This document shows positions 9,600-18,100 of a stretch of DNA of 38,462 bases, piece by piece. Below the pieces are notes generated by a model. The model was not told where the DNA came from and ran no database searches. It worked only from the letters and a program-made list of their open reading frames with translations. This DNA is from Candidatus Komeilibacteria bacterium. GTDB lineage: Bacteria > Patescibacteriota > Patescibacteriia > UBA1558 > GWA2-36-10. The DNA is taken from NCBI GenBank assembly GCA_018656655.1, contig JABHYW010000014.1, forward strand, positions 1-38,462, in the 5' to 3' direction. The translations under genes were made by a program, and so were the position numbers. The stretch's first letter is position 1. Every line of letters starts with the position of its first letter.

Positions 9600-12500
9600 T
9601 TATTCTTTAGAGTCTTCTGATTTTGTCTTATCTTTTTTAGTATCAGCTACCACAGGAGTCTCTTTTTTTGAGACCTCTTTGGTTTTTTTATTTGTATCGT
9701 CTATTTCAGTTTCTCGCTTGCCAATCAATTCAACTTCTAAGCCCAAACCTTTGAGCTCTCTAACTAGCACATTAAATGATTCCGGAATATTTAATCTATT
9801 TATTTCTTCACCCTTAATAATAGCTTCATAAGCTTTGGATCTACCTGGCACATCGTCAGATTTGATAGTAATCATTTCTTGGAGTGTGGCTGCAGCACCA
9901 TAAGCCTCTAGAGCCCAAACTTCCATCTCTCCAAATCTCTGTCCACCAAATTGAGCTTTACCACCTAAAGGTTGTTGAGTAACTAATGAGTAAGGACCAA
10001 TAGATCTTTGATGAATTTTATCTTCTACTAAATGATTCAACTTAAGCATATAAGCTACGCCAACTGTAGTTGTATTATCAAATGGCTTACCAGTGCGGCC
10101 ATCAAAAAGTTGTAATTTGCCATCTTCTGGCCAACCAGCTTTTTTAAGCTCACCCCTAATTACTTCTTCATTTACACCATTCAGTGGAGGACTAGCCACT
10201 TTATAACCTAAAGTTCTAGCGGCCAAACCTAAATGCGTCTCAAGTAATTGTCCGAGATTCATACGAGAAATAACACCAAGTGGATTTAAAATTATATCTA
10301 CTGGTGTGCCATCCTCTAAAAATGGCATATCTGAAACTGGCACAACACGAGAAATAACACCTTTATTTCCATGACGTCCAGCCATCTTATCACCAACTTG
10401 TATTTTTCTAAGTTGAGCTACTGTAACCTGAATAGATTTAATTACACCAGCTGGTAATTTATCTCCTTTATCACGAGAGAATACTTTCACGCCAATAATT
10501 TTTCCTCTTTCTCCGTGTTTTAGATAAAGTGAAGTATCACGAACATCTTTAGCTTTTTCACCAAAGATAGCTCTAAGAAGTTTTTCTTCTGCTGAAAGCT
10601 CAGTTTCACCTTTTGGAGTAATCTTACCAACTAAGATGTCACCAGATGATACATTAGCACCAATTCTAACTACACCCTCTCTATCTAAATCTTTAAGTTT
10701 TTCTTCACTTACATTTGGAATATCACGAGTAATTACTTCCGGTCCAAGTTTAGTATCACGAACATCAATTGAATAATCTTCAATACTAACTGAAGTATAA
10801 TTATCATTCTTAGCTACACGCTCTGAAATTAAAATAGCATCTTCATAGTTTCCACCATCCCAAGTCATATAAGCTACCAACATGTTTTGACCTAGAGCCA
10901 ATTCACCTTGATCGGTAGCGGCACCATCGGCTATAGCTATACCCTTCTTAACTTTATCCCCTTTATCTACTATAGGATGTTGGTTCATACTAGTAGAGGT
11001 ATTTGATCTAGCAAATTTATTTAAGTTGTAAACTATAACTTCTTTTTTCTTATTAGTAACCTCGATACGACGACTATCAACATAAGTAACTGTTCCGTCA
11101 TCTTTAGCTACTACTACTTGCCCTGAATCAATAGCTGCTTTAGCTTCAATACCAGTTCCTACAATAGGAGCTTGTGGTCTAATAACTGAAACTGCTTGTC
11201 TTTGCATATTTGTTCCCATCAAAGCACGCACCGCATCATCATGTTCCAAAAATGGAATCATTGAAGTGGCTATAGAAATAATTTGATTTGGTGCAACGTC
11301 CATAAAATCAATCTTTTCTACTCTATCATATCTTGGATTGCCATTAATTCTAATTTCAGAAAAATCATTTACAAAATGTCCGTTCTCATCAATAGGAGTT
11401 GTAGCTGCGGCAGTATTATATTTTTCTTCTTCAAAAGCATCTACATATCTAATTTCATTAGTCACTACTGGCTTAATTGGCACAGTCTCAATCTCTTTGT
11501 GTTTAGCTAATTCCTTAGCTTGAGCTGCATTAATAGTTGCTCCTTGAGCGACAATTAATTTTTTACCGTCTGGGGTTTTAATATCTTCTCTAGCAATTTT
11601 ATCAATAGTTACCTTTGGATTATTATCTACATCATGAAGTACTATTCTGTATGGAGTTTCAATAAAACCAAAATCACTGATTCTAGCATAGGATGCTAAA
11701 TGACCTACTAAACCAATATTTGGACCTTCAGGAGTAGCAATCGGACAAATACGACCATAATGAGTTCTATGTACATCACGAACTTCAAAGCCAGCTCTTT
11801 CTCTAGATAGACCACCTGGTCCCATAGCTGATAAACGTCTTTTGTGTTCTAACTCAGCTAATGGATTAACCTGGTCCATGAATTGAGAAAGTTGAGAACT
11901 CATAAAGAATTCTTTAATCACACCAATTACTGGACGAGAATTAATAAGTTGATTTGGATTGATATTACTCATATCCAAAGTACTCATACGATCCTTAATA
12001 ATTCTTTCCATACGAGCTAAACCAATGCGAAATCTATTTTGAACAAGCTCACCAATTGCTCTAACACGACGATTACCAAGATGATCAATATCATCAGCAT
12101 CATTCTGAGAAAGATTTAGACTAACAATTTCTTTAATCACTAAAATTAAGTCCTCTCTACGGAGCACTCTGGTTTTTTTGTTGTTTGGAATATCTAAAGA
12201 AAAACGAGCATTGATTTTATATCTACCCACTCTACCAAAATCATATCTATCAAAGTCAAAAAACATTGAATGAATAAGACTTCTAGCATTATCAGTGGTA
12301 GCTAAATCACCTGGACGAATACGACGATAAATTTCTTTCAAACCTTCAGCCTCATTAGTAGAAGTATCTTTGTCTAATGTATTTTGAATAAATCTAATTT
12401 CTGGATGAGTATCTACATCTTTAAATAAGTTTGTAATTTCTTCATCAGTAAAATATCCAAAAGCACGAAGTAAAGCTGTAACAGGCACTTTTCTTTTTCT

Positions 12501-13040
12501 ATCTATTTTTACATAAATAATACCATTGACATCAGTTTCAATTTCTAACCAAGCACCACGATTTGGAATAAGCTTGGCTCCATAATATTTTCTACCTCGC
12601 AAAACTTGTGAAGTAAAAAATACACCGGCTGATCTGATAAGTTGAGATACTATTACACGCTCAACGCCATTAATAATAAAAGTTCCTCTTTCAGTCATCA
12701 ATGGAAAATCACCAAGATATGTTTCTTGTTCCTTGACCTCGTTAGTTCTTTTATTTACTAAACGTACATTTACTCGAAGCGGTGCTTCATAAGAAATGTT
12801 TTTATTTTTTGACTCACCTTCGTCAAACTTTGGTTCATCTAGATAATAATCTAGAAAAGAAAGTTCTAAATCACGACCAATAAAGTCTGTAATTGGAGAA
12901 ATTTCATCAAAAAGTTCTTTGAGTCCCTCTTTAAAAAACCAATCATATGATTTCTTTTGGACTTCGACTAAGTCTGTTAGAGGTATAGCTTCTCGTAGAG
13001 TAGTAAAATACTTACGAGTAGGAGTTTTTACTTGAGGCAT
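9600..13040 (-). CDS. rpoB: RNA polymerase subunit beta
   Basis: 1146 residues, at the short end for beta. Visible landmarks: N-terminal [41 protein letters not shown]; the rifampicin region ([20 protein letters not shown], then [20 protein letters not shown]); the fork loop [20 protein letters not shown]; the catalytic-site block [14 protein letters not shown]; and the C-terminal clamp segment [20 protein letters not shown]. The tail is a Lys/Asp/Glu-rich extension of about 40 residues ([10 protein letters not shown] and on) absent from many homologues. The transcript has an approximately 155-nt leader with a strong promoter, an attenuator-like hairpin and an unusual ribosome binding site (described separately). 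Identification is certain. Confidence 0.98.
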   Translation of the reverse strand: MPQVKTPTRKYFTTLREAIPLTDLVEVQKKSYDWFFKEGLKELFDEISPITDFIGRDLELSFLDYYLDEPKFDEGESKNKNISYEAPLRVNVRLVNKRTNEVKEQETYLGDFPLMTERGTFIINGVERVIVSQLIRSAGVFFTSQVLRGRKYYGAKLIPNRGAWLEIETDVNGIIYVKIDRKRKVPVTALLRAFGYFTDEEITNLFKDVDTHPEIRFIQNTLDKDTSTNEAEGLKEIYRRIRPGDLATTDNARSLIHSMFFDFDRYDFGRVGRYKINARFSLDIPNNKKTRVLRREDLILVIKEIVSLNLSQNDADDIDHLGNRRVRAIGELVQNRFRIGLARMERIIKDRMSTLDMSNINPNQLINSRPVIGVIKEFFMSSQLSQFMDQVNPLAELEHKRRLSAMGPGGLSRERAGFEVRDVHRTHYGRICPIATPEGPNIGLVGHLASYARISDFGFIETPYRIVLHDVDNNPKVTIDKIAREDIKTPDGKKLIVAQGATINAAQAKELAKHKEIETVPIKPVVTNEIRYVDAFEEEKYNTAAATTPIDENGHFVNDFSEIRINGNPRYDRVEKIDFMDVAPNQIISIATSMIPFLEHDDAVRALMGTNMQRQAVSVIRPQAPIVGTGIEAKAAIDSGQVVVAKDDGTVTYVDSRRIEVTNKKKEVIVYNLNKFARSNTSTSMNQHPIVDKGDKVKKGIAIADGAATDQGELALGQNMLVAYMTWDGGNYEDAILISERVAKNDNYTSVSIEDYSIDVRDTKLGPEVITRDIPNVSEEKLKDLDREGVVRIGANVSSGDILVGKITPKGETELSAEEKLLRAIFGEKAKDVRDTSLYLKHGERGKIIGVKVFSRDKGDKLPAGVIKSIQVTVAQLRKIQVGDKMAGRHGNKGVISRVVPVSDMPFLEDGTPVDIILNPLGVISRMNLGQLLETHLGLAARTLGYKVASPPLNGVNEEVIRGELKKAGWPEDGKLQLFDGRTGKPFDNTTTVGVAYMLKLNHLVEDKIHQRSIGPYSLVTQQPLGGKAQFGGQRFGEMEVWALEAYGAAATLQEMITIKSDDVPGRSKAYEAIIKGEEINRLNIPESFNVLVRELKGLGLEVELIGKRETEIDDTNKKTKEVSKKETPVVADTKKDKTKSEDSKE

Positions 13041-13089
13041 AAAGATAATGCTAATTATATTGTTTAATTAGCCTCCTATATTGGGGCTT
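13041..13089 (-). promoter_or_regulatory. Hairpin-bridged ribosome binding site of rpoB
   Basis: The only good Shine-Dalgarno (GGAGG, minus strand 13076-13072) is 31 nt before the ATG. Between them GCTAATT...AATTAGC (13072-13066 with 13056-13050) forms a 7-bp hairpin. Looping it out leaves GGAG nine nt from the start. A competing pairing, AGCC (13088-13085) with GGCT (13073-13070), would cover the Shine-Dalgarno. Confidence 0.5.
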
Positions 13090-13113
13090 TATATCTAAGA
13101 CGAATTATGAACA

Positions 13114-13163
13114 CAAAAAATAAACTCACCCTGCTTTTGGGTCAGTTAAAGTTGTTTATTTTT
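13114..13163 (-). terminator. Candidate attenuator in the rpoB leader
   Basis: On the minus strand AACTGACCC, a 7-nt loop and GGGTGAGTT pair with one internal mismatch and are followed by ATTTTTTG. An outer pair of 10-nt arms (AAAAATAAAC at 13116-13125 and GTTTATTTTT at 13154-13163) can extend or compete with it. It lies inside the predicted rpoB leader, about 75 nt upstream of the coding region. Confidence 0.5.
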
Positions 13164-13201
13164 ATTTAAAATAGGCTAGCGGCCAAAAATTTCATAGCCC
13201 A

Positions 13202-13230
13202 ATATTATCAAATTTAGCACTTCCTGTCAA
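13202..13230 (-). promoter_or_regulatory. Strong sigma-70-type promoter for rpoB
   Basis: TTGACA (13230-13225), a 17-nt spacer and TAATAT (13207-13202) on the minus strand. The +1 would be near 13195, giving a leader of about 155 nt before rpoB. Confidence 0.75.
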
Positions 13231-13271
13231 GGTTTTTAGCCTCAAGACCTAAAAACTAAGCTTTTTTAAAG

Positions 13272-13328
13272 AAAAAATGGCTAAACTTAGCCAACAACAC
13301 TATATATACAGATGAAAAAATTTGTCAA
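13272..13328 (-). promoter_or_regulatory. Second upstream promoter with a hairpin at its predicted +1
   Basis: TTGACA (13328-13323) is followed by TATAGT (18-nt spacer) or TATATA (16-nt spacer). The predicted start coincides with GGCTAAGTTTAGCC (13292-13279), which is followed by ATTTTTTC. The hairpin could be the terminator of the Mur-ligase transcript or a 5' cap hairpin of a longer rpoB leader. Confidence 0.4.
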
Positions 13329-13381
13329 ATCAGCCCTATTTAAGGCAATTCTATACACATATATAGCTATTTACCTACAAG

Positions 13382-13390
13382 TTATCCACA
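13382..13390 (+). promoter_or_regulatory. Perfect DnaA-box match upstream of rpoB
   Basis: TTATCCACA, a consensus DnaA box, lies in the gap between the Mur ligase and the rpoB promoters. One such 9-mer is about what chance predicts for 38 kb on two strands at this base composition. Confidence 0.3.
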
Positions 13391-13429
13391 CGGCATTCGC
13401 CGTGCGGGCATTTATTTAACTAATTTTAG

Positions 13430-14719
13430 CTATTTTTTTAATACATCTCTAGCGACCTGCCGATCATCATGAGCTATCATTTGACCATTTGGACCACAAA
13501 TAAATTGCTCCGCTCCTTTGCCAGTAATTAAGACTATGTCATTTGTTTGAGCTAAACCAATTGCCCTGGCTATAGCCTGAGTCCTAGATTCTATCTTAAA
13601 TAAATCCTTATCTTCTATTTTGCCCACTTCTACAGCTCCGCTAGATACATTGTCTATAATTTCATTTATATCATCATCATAGGGATCTTCGTTGGTCACT
13701 ATGACAATGTCAGCTTTTTGCCCAGCTAATTTACCCATAATTGGTTGGCGTGCCTTGTCTCTACCTCCACCGCAAGAACCAATTACATGAATTAGCCTGC
13801 TTTTATTTATTGTGGTCAGAGTTTTATAAAGCTGTCCTAAACTTTCAGGCTCAGGAGCATAATCTACTAAAACTTTAAACTCTTGTCCTTCATCTATCCA
13901 TTCTTGGCGACCAGGAATTCCAATTAATTTTGCCTTAGTTAATTTTTCTAAACCAAAGCCCAATTCTTTAACAGCTACTAAGGCTGCTAAAATATTATAA
14001 ACATTAAAACGTCCAATAAAGTTTGTAGCTATTTTATTATTTTTTAGAGAAAAAGCTACCCCCTCTTCTAATTTTATATCTTGAGCCTGATAGTCAGAAT
14101 TATTATCTATAGAATAAGTAACAAATTTATCCACTTTATATTTTTTTAGACGCTCAGTTTCTAAATCATCATTATTACTTACAATAATTTTTGGAATTTT
14201 TTTATTATCTAAAACTTTTTGTTTTGAATTACTTAAATGTTTAAATAATTTTTCTTTATAGGCTCTATAATTCTCAAAACTACCATGAGCTTCAATATGC
14301 TCAGGTGTAAGATTAGTAAAAATTACTAAATCATAATTAATACCAATATGTCTAAATTGTTCTATGCCCTGAGAGGATGTTTCTATCACTGCATACTTAC
14401 AACCAGCCTTAACCATATCTGATAAAAGTCTCTGGGTTTGGAAACGACCAAGCATGGTCATCTTTTTATCATTCAACCACTTCTGGTCAGCTACCTTAAA
14501 ATTAACAGTGGAGGCTAAACCATTTTTTTGATTTAAACTATCTAAATATTGTGAGACAAAATTAACTACGGTAGTTTTTCCATTAGTACCAGTCACTCCA
14601 ATTACAATTAATTTATCGGCTGGATGACCATAATAAAGAGCCGCCAACTTAGCCAAACTTAAATGGTAAGTTAATAATAATTTTTTACCTAATATTTTTT
14701 TAACTAGTTTTTTTAACAT
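13430..14719 (-). CDS. MurE-like Mur ligase lacking the N-terminal UDP-binding domain
   Basis: About 429 residues from the ATG at 14719 (MLKKLVKKILGKK). A GTG at 14740 is the alternative. The central ATP-binding domain begins almost at once: VIGVTGTNGKTTVVNF near residue 45, then ETSSQGIEQFRHIGI, TNLTPEHIEAHGSFENY and AYKEKLF with the lysine carbamylated in Mur ligases. The C-terminal domain has GRQEWIDEG, IGSCGGGRDKARQPIMGKLA and VTNEDPYDDD, where canonical MurE has its amino-acid-selecting DNPR motif. It joins an amino acid to a nucleotide-linked glycan precursor by analogy. Which amino acid is not predictable, because DNPR is replaced. The first domain (about 90 residues in E. coli MurE) is missing. 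The start overlaps the end of the nucleotidyltransferase gene by 20 bp, so translation is probably coupled. Confidence 0.75.
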   Translation of the reverse strand: MLKKLVKKILGKKLLLTYHLSLAKLAALYYGHPADKLIVIGVTGTNGKTTVVNFVSQYLDSLNQKNGLASTVNFKVADQKWLNDKKMTMLGRFQTQRLLSDMVKAGCKYAVIETSSQGIEQFRHIGINYDLVIFTNLTPEHIEAHGSFENYRAYKEKLFKHLSNSKQKVLDNKKIPKIIVSNNDDLETERLKKYKVDKFVTYSIDNNSDYQAQDIKLEEGVAFSLKNNKIATNFIGRFNVYNILAALVAVKELGFGLEKLTKAKLIGIPGRQEWIDEGQEFKVLVDYAPEPESLGQLYKTLTTINKSRLIHVIGSCGGGRDKARQPIMGKLAGQKADIVIVTNEDPYDDDINEIIDNVSSGAVEVGKIEDKDLFKIESRTQAIARAIGLAQTNDIVLITGKGAEQFICGPNGQMIAHDDRQVARDVLKK

Positions 14720-15452
14720 CTTTTCTGGGTTCCCAATCACCGCTTAAATATTTTTCAACTCTAGCTACATCGGCTGGCTTACCAAGATCTAACCAAATAC
14801 CTTTGAGGTCCATAGCTTTAACTTTACCTTGAGCAGCTAAGAGATTAATAACGTCTGTTAACTCATATTCTCCACGAGAAGAAATTTTTATTTTATCCAA
14901 ATAATCAAAAACCTCTGGTGTAAATTTATAAAGTCCTGTATTTATTAAATTGCCAACTGGCTCTTTGGGTTTTTCTACAATTCTTTTTAATAAATCCTTA
15001 TCATCTATTGCTAAAACACCATAATTTTCTGGATGACTATGCGGCAATCCTGCTACATAAGAATAATCATCATCTATATTAAATCTTTTAAGATCTTCTA
15101 CTGCGTAAAGATTGTCACCATAAACTGCCAAAAAACTCTCTCCAGCCAACATATCTTTTACACATTCTAAAGGGCAAGCTGTACCATATCTATCTTCTCC
15201 TAAAATATCAAACTGGTTAACTAAGGTAATATTAAATTCACCACCATATTCTGCTAAGAATTCTTCCATGAACTCTTTTTTATAACCCACTACCATTATT
15301 ATCTCTTCAAAACCAGCCTCTTTGAGATTTTTCAATAAATAATATAAAAACGGATTACCATTAATTTCTATCAGATGCTTAGGCTTATCTTTAGATAAAT
15401 CTAACATTCTAGTGCCTCTACCAGCAGCCGAAATAAGAACTTTTTTGATCAT
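14700..15452 (-). CDS. Sugar-1-phosphate nucleotidyltransferase
   Basis: 250 residues, matching the nucleotidyltransferase domain of glucose-1-phosphate thymidylyl-/uridylyl- and mannose-1-phosphate guanylyltransferases. Signature at the N-terminus: ISAAGRGTRMLDLSKDKPKH, with the catalytic Arg and the KPKHLI loop. FLAVYGDNLYAVEDL holds the metal-binding Asp. Then come AGLPHSHPENYGVLAIDD, IVEKPKEP and NTGLYKF. LDLGKPADV closes the fold. There is no left-handed beta-helix domain, so it is not a GlmU/GlgC type. It activates a sugar phosphate with an NTP for envelope glycans. The exact sugar and nucleotide are not determinable. It sits between femAB-like and Mur-ligase genes in one operon (6-nt gap upstream, overlap downstream). 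Confidence 0.85.
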   Translation of the reverse strand: MIKKVLISAAGRGTRMLDLSKDKPKHLIEINGNPFLYYLLKNLKEAGFEEIIMVVGYKKEFMEEFLAEYGGEFNITLVNQFDILGEDRYGTACPLECVKDMLAGESFLAVYGDNLYAVEDLKRFNIDDDYSYVAGLPHSHPENYGVLAIDDKDLLKRIVEKPKEPVGNLINTGLYKFTPEVFDYLDKIKISSRGEYELTDVINLLAAQGKVKAMDLKGIWLDLGKPADVARVEKYLSGDWEPRKDVKKTS

Positions 15453-15458
15453 ATTTGA

Positions 15459-16472
15459 TTATTTTTTTAATAAACGTTTTAATTTTGAACTTAGATTATA
15501 AAGCTTATACCAAGAAGTATTATATATCAAATCATGTGCTCCTAAAGAAGTAACAGCTCGTCCACCAAAAGATTTTTTAAAGCGTGTAAAGCCTCCCCAC
15601 TTTGCTTTACTACCATCTTCAGGGGCAATGCCCCAAAAATCATAAATCTCTTTGCCAATATCCATAGCTCTTTTAATACTTCCCCACTGCAAAAGTTGAG
15701 GAGCCATATATTTTCTAAAACCATAATCAGAAGCACCGTGTAAATAAGTAGTGGCTTTACCAAAATTAACTAAAATATTTATCGCCACCACAGTACCATC
15801 TATTTCAGCTACGGCTAATTCACCCGCATCATTATCAATTAATACTTTAAAAAGTTTCTGATAATATTCTTCTGAATGAGTAGTTATCTGATTGCGACTA
15901 GCAGTTTTTTTATTAAGCCTAAAAAAATGTTTTAAATCTTCTGCCTCTCTGGAAAATCTAACTTTAACACCCTTCTTGGTAGCTAGAGCAATATTATAAC
16001 GAGTCTTAGCATGCATATCACCCAAAAGCATTTTAACATCTTTGTTTAAGTCTAAAACCCAAGTATCACATGGCTGGACATCTCTAGATTTTGTTAGGCT
16101 ATCTAAAAATAAATCACTGGTTTCTAATTCTAATTTAAAAAATATTTCCTCCTGCTTTCTAGTAGCTACTGTAATGTCTCTGGCTTTAGATAATATTAAT
16201 TCTAGAACTTCGATTCGCTTGTCTTCTGAAATAACAGCACTAATCACTGGTCCCTTAGGAGCATAAAGATAAGAACGATCTAATGGTAATTTATTTTCAT
16301 AAAAAAGGCAGGTAGCTACAACCTGCTCATTATCCAAAACTGTAGCTCGCCAAGATCTAATACTTTGTTGGTTTAAAAAATCTTGCCAAAAACTAGACTG
16401 TAAAAAATTACCAGATACAAATCTGGTTTTCAAAAAATCATCGTAATTATTATTATCAATTACTAATTCCAT
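15459..16472 (-). CDS. FemAB-family aminoacyltransferase (peptidoglycan bridge formation)
   Basis: 337 residues with the doubled GNAT fold of FemX/FemAB proteins. Visible markers: FLQSSFWQDFLNQQSIRSWR near residue 25; LYAPKGPVI; WVLDLNKDVKMLLGDMHAKT followed by RYNIALATKKGVKV; and YLHGASDYGFRKYMAPQLLQ with WGSIKRAMDIGKEIYDFWGI, then AKWGGFTRFKKSFGG. Such enzymes transfer amino acids from aminoacyl-tRNA to the peptidoglycan stem peptide. The amino acid is unknown. The ATG abuts the ruvA stop (TAAATG), so ruvA, femAB-like, nucleotidyltransferase and Mur ligase form one tight operon. The association with a nucleotidyltransferase and Mur ligase supports a cell-wall role. Confidence 0.85.
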   Translation of the reverse strand: MELVIDNNNYDDFLKTRFVSGNFLQSSFWQDFLNQQSIRSWRATVLDNEQVVATCLFYENKLPLDRSYLYAPKGPVISAVISEDKRIEVLELILSKARDITVATRKQEEIFFKLELETSDLFLDSLTKSRDVQPCDTWVLDLNKDVKMLLGDMHAKTRYNIALATKKGVKVRFSREAEDLKHFFRLNKKTASRNQITTHSEEYYQKLFKVLIDNDAGELAVAEIDGTVVAINILVNFGKATTYLHGASDYGFRKYMAPQLLQWGSIKRAMDIGKEIYDFWGIAPEDGSKAKWGGFTRFKKSFGGRAVTSLGAHDLIYNTSWYKLYNLSSKLKRLLKK

Positions 16473-17045
16473 TTATTTTTTATTTACAAACTGTAGAGCT
16501 TGTTTTATCTTAGTGGCTAAATCAGCTTCTTCTTTTGGTAACTGTTTAACAATTTCTTGAGCTTCTATTTGCTTATAGCCCAAAGATACCAGAGCTTCTA
16601 TTACTTGCTTACCATTATTACTGGTAATAGCTTCACTTGATAGATCAATAATAAATTTTTCCTTAAGCTCAACCACTAATCGCTCAGCTGTTTTCTTACC
16701 AATTCCTGAAACCTGCTGAAGGACTGCATAATCTCCACTAGTAATAGCTCGTTTAAGCTCATCTACGTCTGCCAAAGCCAATACATTCAAAGCACTTTTT
16801 GGACCAATACCTGAAACTGAAATAAGTTTTTTAAAGAAATCCAATTCTTCTAAAGAATAAAAGCCATAAAGATCAAAAGCATCTTCCTTTATATAAGAAT
16901 GAATAAAAAACTCTGCTTTATCGTCTATTTTAATAACATCTAGATTTTTTAAACTCAAAAAAACCTCATAACCAATATCACCAGATAAAACAATGGCTGA
17001 TTTGGTTAGTTTTTGGCTGATTTTCCCTTTTAGGTAAGCTATCAT
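16473..17045 (-). CDS. ruvA: Holliday junction helicase subunit RuvA
   Basis: 190 residues (usual 190-205). RuvA tetramers bind four-way junctions and load the RuvB motor. Domain I is an OB fold (MIAYLKGKISQKLTKSAIVL...GDIGYEVFLS, with FIHSYIKEDAFDLYGFYS). Domain II has two helix-hairpin-helix motifs, LISVSGIGPKSALNVL and LQQVSGIGKKTAERLVVELK. Domain III is the small RuvB-binding helical bundle (NNGKQVIEALVSLGYKQIEA). ruvB and ruvC are not in the window. The predicted +1 is only about 3 nt before the ATG, so the mRNA should be essentially leaderless. First gene of the envelope operon. Confidence 0.95.
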   Translation of the reverse strand: MIAYLKGKISQKLTKSAIVLSGDIGYEVFLSLKNLDVIKIDDKAEFFIHSYIKEDAFDLYGFYSLEELDFFKKLISVSGIGPKSALNVLALADVDELKRAITSGDYAVLQQVSGIGKKTAERLVVELKEKFIIDLSSEAITSNNGKQVIEALVSLGYKQIEAQEIVKQLPKEEADLATKIKQALQFVNKK

Positions 17046-17054
17046 AGTAAAGTA

Positions 17055-17083
17055 ATTCTAGCAGACTTTTATCAGTTTTTCAA
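17055..17083 (-). promoter_or_regulatory. Promoter of the ruvA operon (near-leaderless)
   Basis: TTGAAA (17083-17078), a 17-nt spacer and TAGAAT (17060-17055) on the minus strand. The +1 is expected at about 17048, three nt before the ruvA ATG. Confidence 0.65.
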
Positions 17084-17105
17084 TCTAAAAACTATATAAA
17101 AATTC

Positions 17106-17190
17106 TTGACAGTAAATATTAAATATAGTAGTTTAAATTGTTAGTTTTAGATAAATAAGATTTCAAAATCGTTCACTACAAACAAAGGAG
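17106..17190 (+). promoter_or_regulatory. Leader of the orphan membrane-protein gene, with shared GTTCACTACAAA motif
   Basis: TTGACA at 17106-17111 marks a promoter, although the -10 at 17 nt (TAGTTT) is poor. GTTCACTACAAA at 17171-17182 stands directly before AAAGGAG at 17184-17190. The same 12-mer occupies the same place before the gene at 28347. Confidence 0.55.
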
Positions 17191-17196
17191 ACTATT

Positions 17197-17994
17197 GTGC
17201 AAAACGATGTTCCTGCTACCATGAATTATCCTGTCCGCAACATTGCGTTATGGCGCTGGTGCTTGATAACCTTTTGGGTCTCGCTGGCTATGGCTATCAT
17301 CAAACCATTTGGGCTACACATTCCAAATCAGTCACTGTGGCTGATTCCGTCGATCATACCAAGCTGGTTAACCTGGTCAATCATCAACACACTCTTTGTG
17401 CTGACCTCCATCTGGCTACATACTAACGTATGGAGTTTATCCTTACTCAAAAAGACAGAAGAGCACGATGATCGCCTTTTGGCTCTAATCCAAGGAGCTT
17501 TCATCGGTTTTATCTTCGGTCAGGTCTACAGCCTACTCTTCCTGGTGATTGTCTGTTGGATACTCTGGGTATTAATCCATAACTACTTTTCTACTGATCA
17601 AATCTTCAGTAGACGGGCAGACAACTACGGACTAGGTGCAATGCTGATCTATTTCTATATGATTAATATCTGCACTGGCTATCAATCAATTGCAGGTGAT
17701 TTTTCCTGGCTAGGCATTCTAAAGGTCTTTATCTGGCAACCAGTCCTATACCTAGGTAACACCATCATTGTTATCCTGACTATCCTCCTAGCCTATATAA
17801 CCATCAGCTTGCTTTGGCGGGGAATCCCCAAAGGAGGCAAAAAGTTATGGAGAGGTATCTACCACATTGGCAAAGTCCTCTTCTTCTTTCTCGTAATTAT
17901 GGTTCTATTAATACTAGACGCCTGTGATTGGTTCTATGACTGGTGTGCAAAACACCTAAACAATCTCCGTATCTGGATTTTTCCGCCCATTTAA
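17197..17994 (+). CDS. Orphan multi-pass membrane protein
   Basis: 265 residues from a GTG that sits six nt after a strong AAAGGAG. An ATG at 17221 is the alternative. I do not recognise a family. Roughly six or seven hydrophobic helices are visible, at about residues 15-35, 45-72, 92-130 (two), 150-165, 178-215 and 232-255. The protein is very rich in Trp and Ile. Loops carry RRADNYGLGAM, WRGIPKGGKKLWRG and a C-terminal DACDWFYDWCAKHLNN. Base composition is clearly more G+C-rich than the neighbours, with codons such as CTG, CGC and GTC that are rare in the housekeeping genes. Together with the strong Shine-Dalgarno, this suggests either transfer or a separate expression class. It is monocistronic: own promoter, own terminator, opposite strand to ruvA. 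Function unknown. Confidence 0.75.
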   Translation: MQNDVPATMNYPVRNIALWRWCLITFWVSLAMAIIKPFGLHIPNQSLWLIPSIIPSWLTWSIINTLFVLTSIWLHTNVWSLSLLKKTEEHDDRLLALIQGAFIGFIFGQVYSLLFLVIVCWILWVLIHNYFSTDQIFSRRADNYGLGAMLIYFYMINICTGYQSIAGDFSWLGILKVFIWQPVLYLGNTIIVILTILLAYITISLLWRGIPKGGKKLWRGIYHIGKVLFFFLVIMVLLILDACDWFYDWCAKHLNNLRIWIFPPI

Positions 17995-18017
17995 ACCACA
18001 ATGGTCTCATGTCTCCC

Positions 18018-18060
18018 AGTCCTGAACGCATGTACACATGCCTTTAGGACTTCTTTTTTT
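18018..18060 (+). terminator. Terminator of the orphan membrane-protein gene
   Basis: AGTCCT (18018-18023) pairs with AGGACT (18046-18051) around an inner GCATGT/ACATGC stem, followed by TCTTTTTTT. It begins 24 nt after the stop. Confidence 0.85.
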
Positions 18061-18100
18061 AGCTAGACAAGTTATTATATATATGATAAAAATTGCTATT

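Noticed and set aside
9571-11523. Plus-strand ORFs at 9571-9831, 11283-11510 and 11338-11523
   Set aside because: Antisense shadows of rpoB; the strong rpoB motifs lie on the other strand.
13382-13390. A functional DnaA site controlling rpoB
   Set aside because: It is a single perfect 9-mer with no companion box; about half a match is expected by chance in this window, so it is listed only as a low-confidence site.
18038-18100. N-terminal extension of the U32-family protein from 18038
   Set aside because: It starts inside the terminator hairpin and T run of the previous gene; homologues begin near MPNKKYQVELLAPAG.
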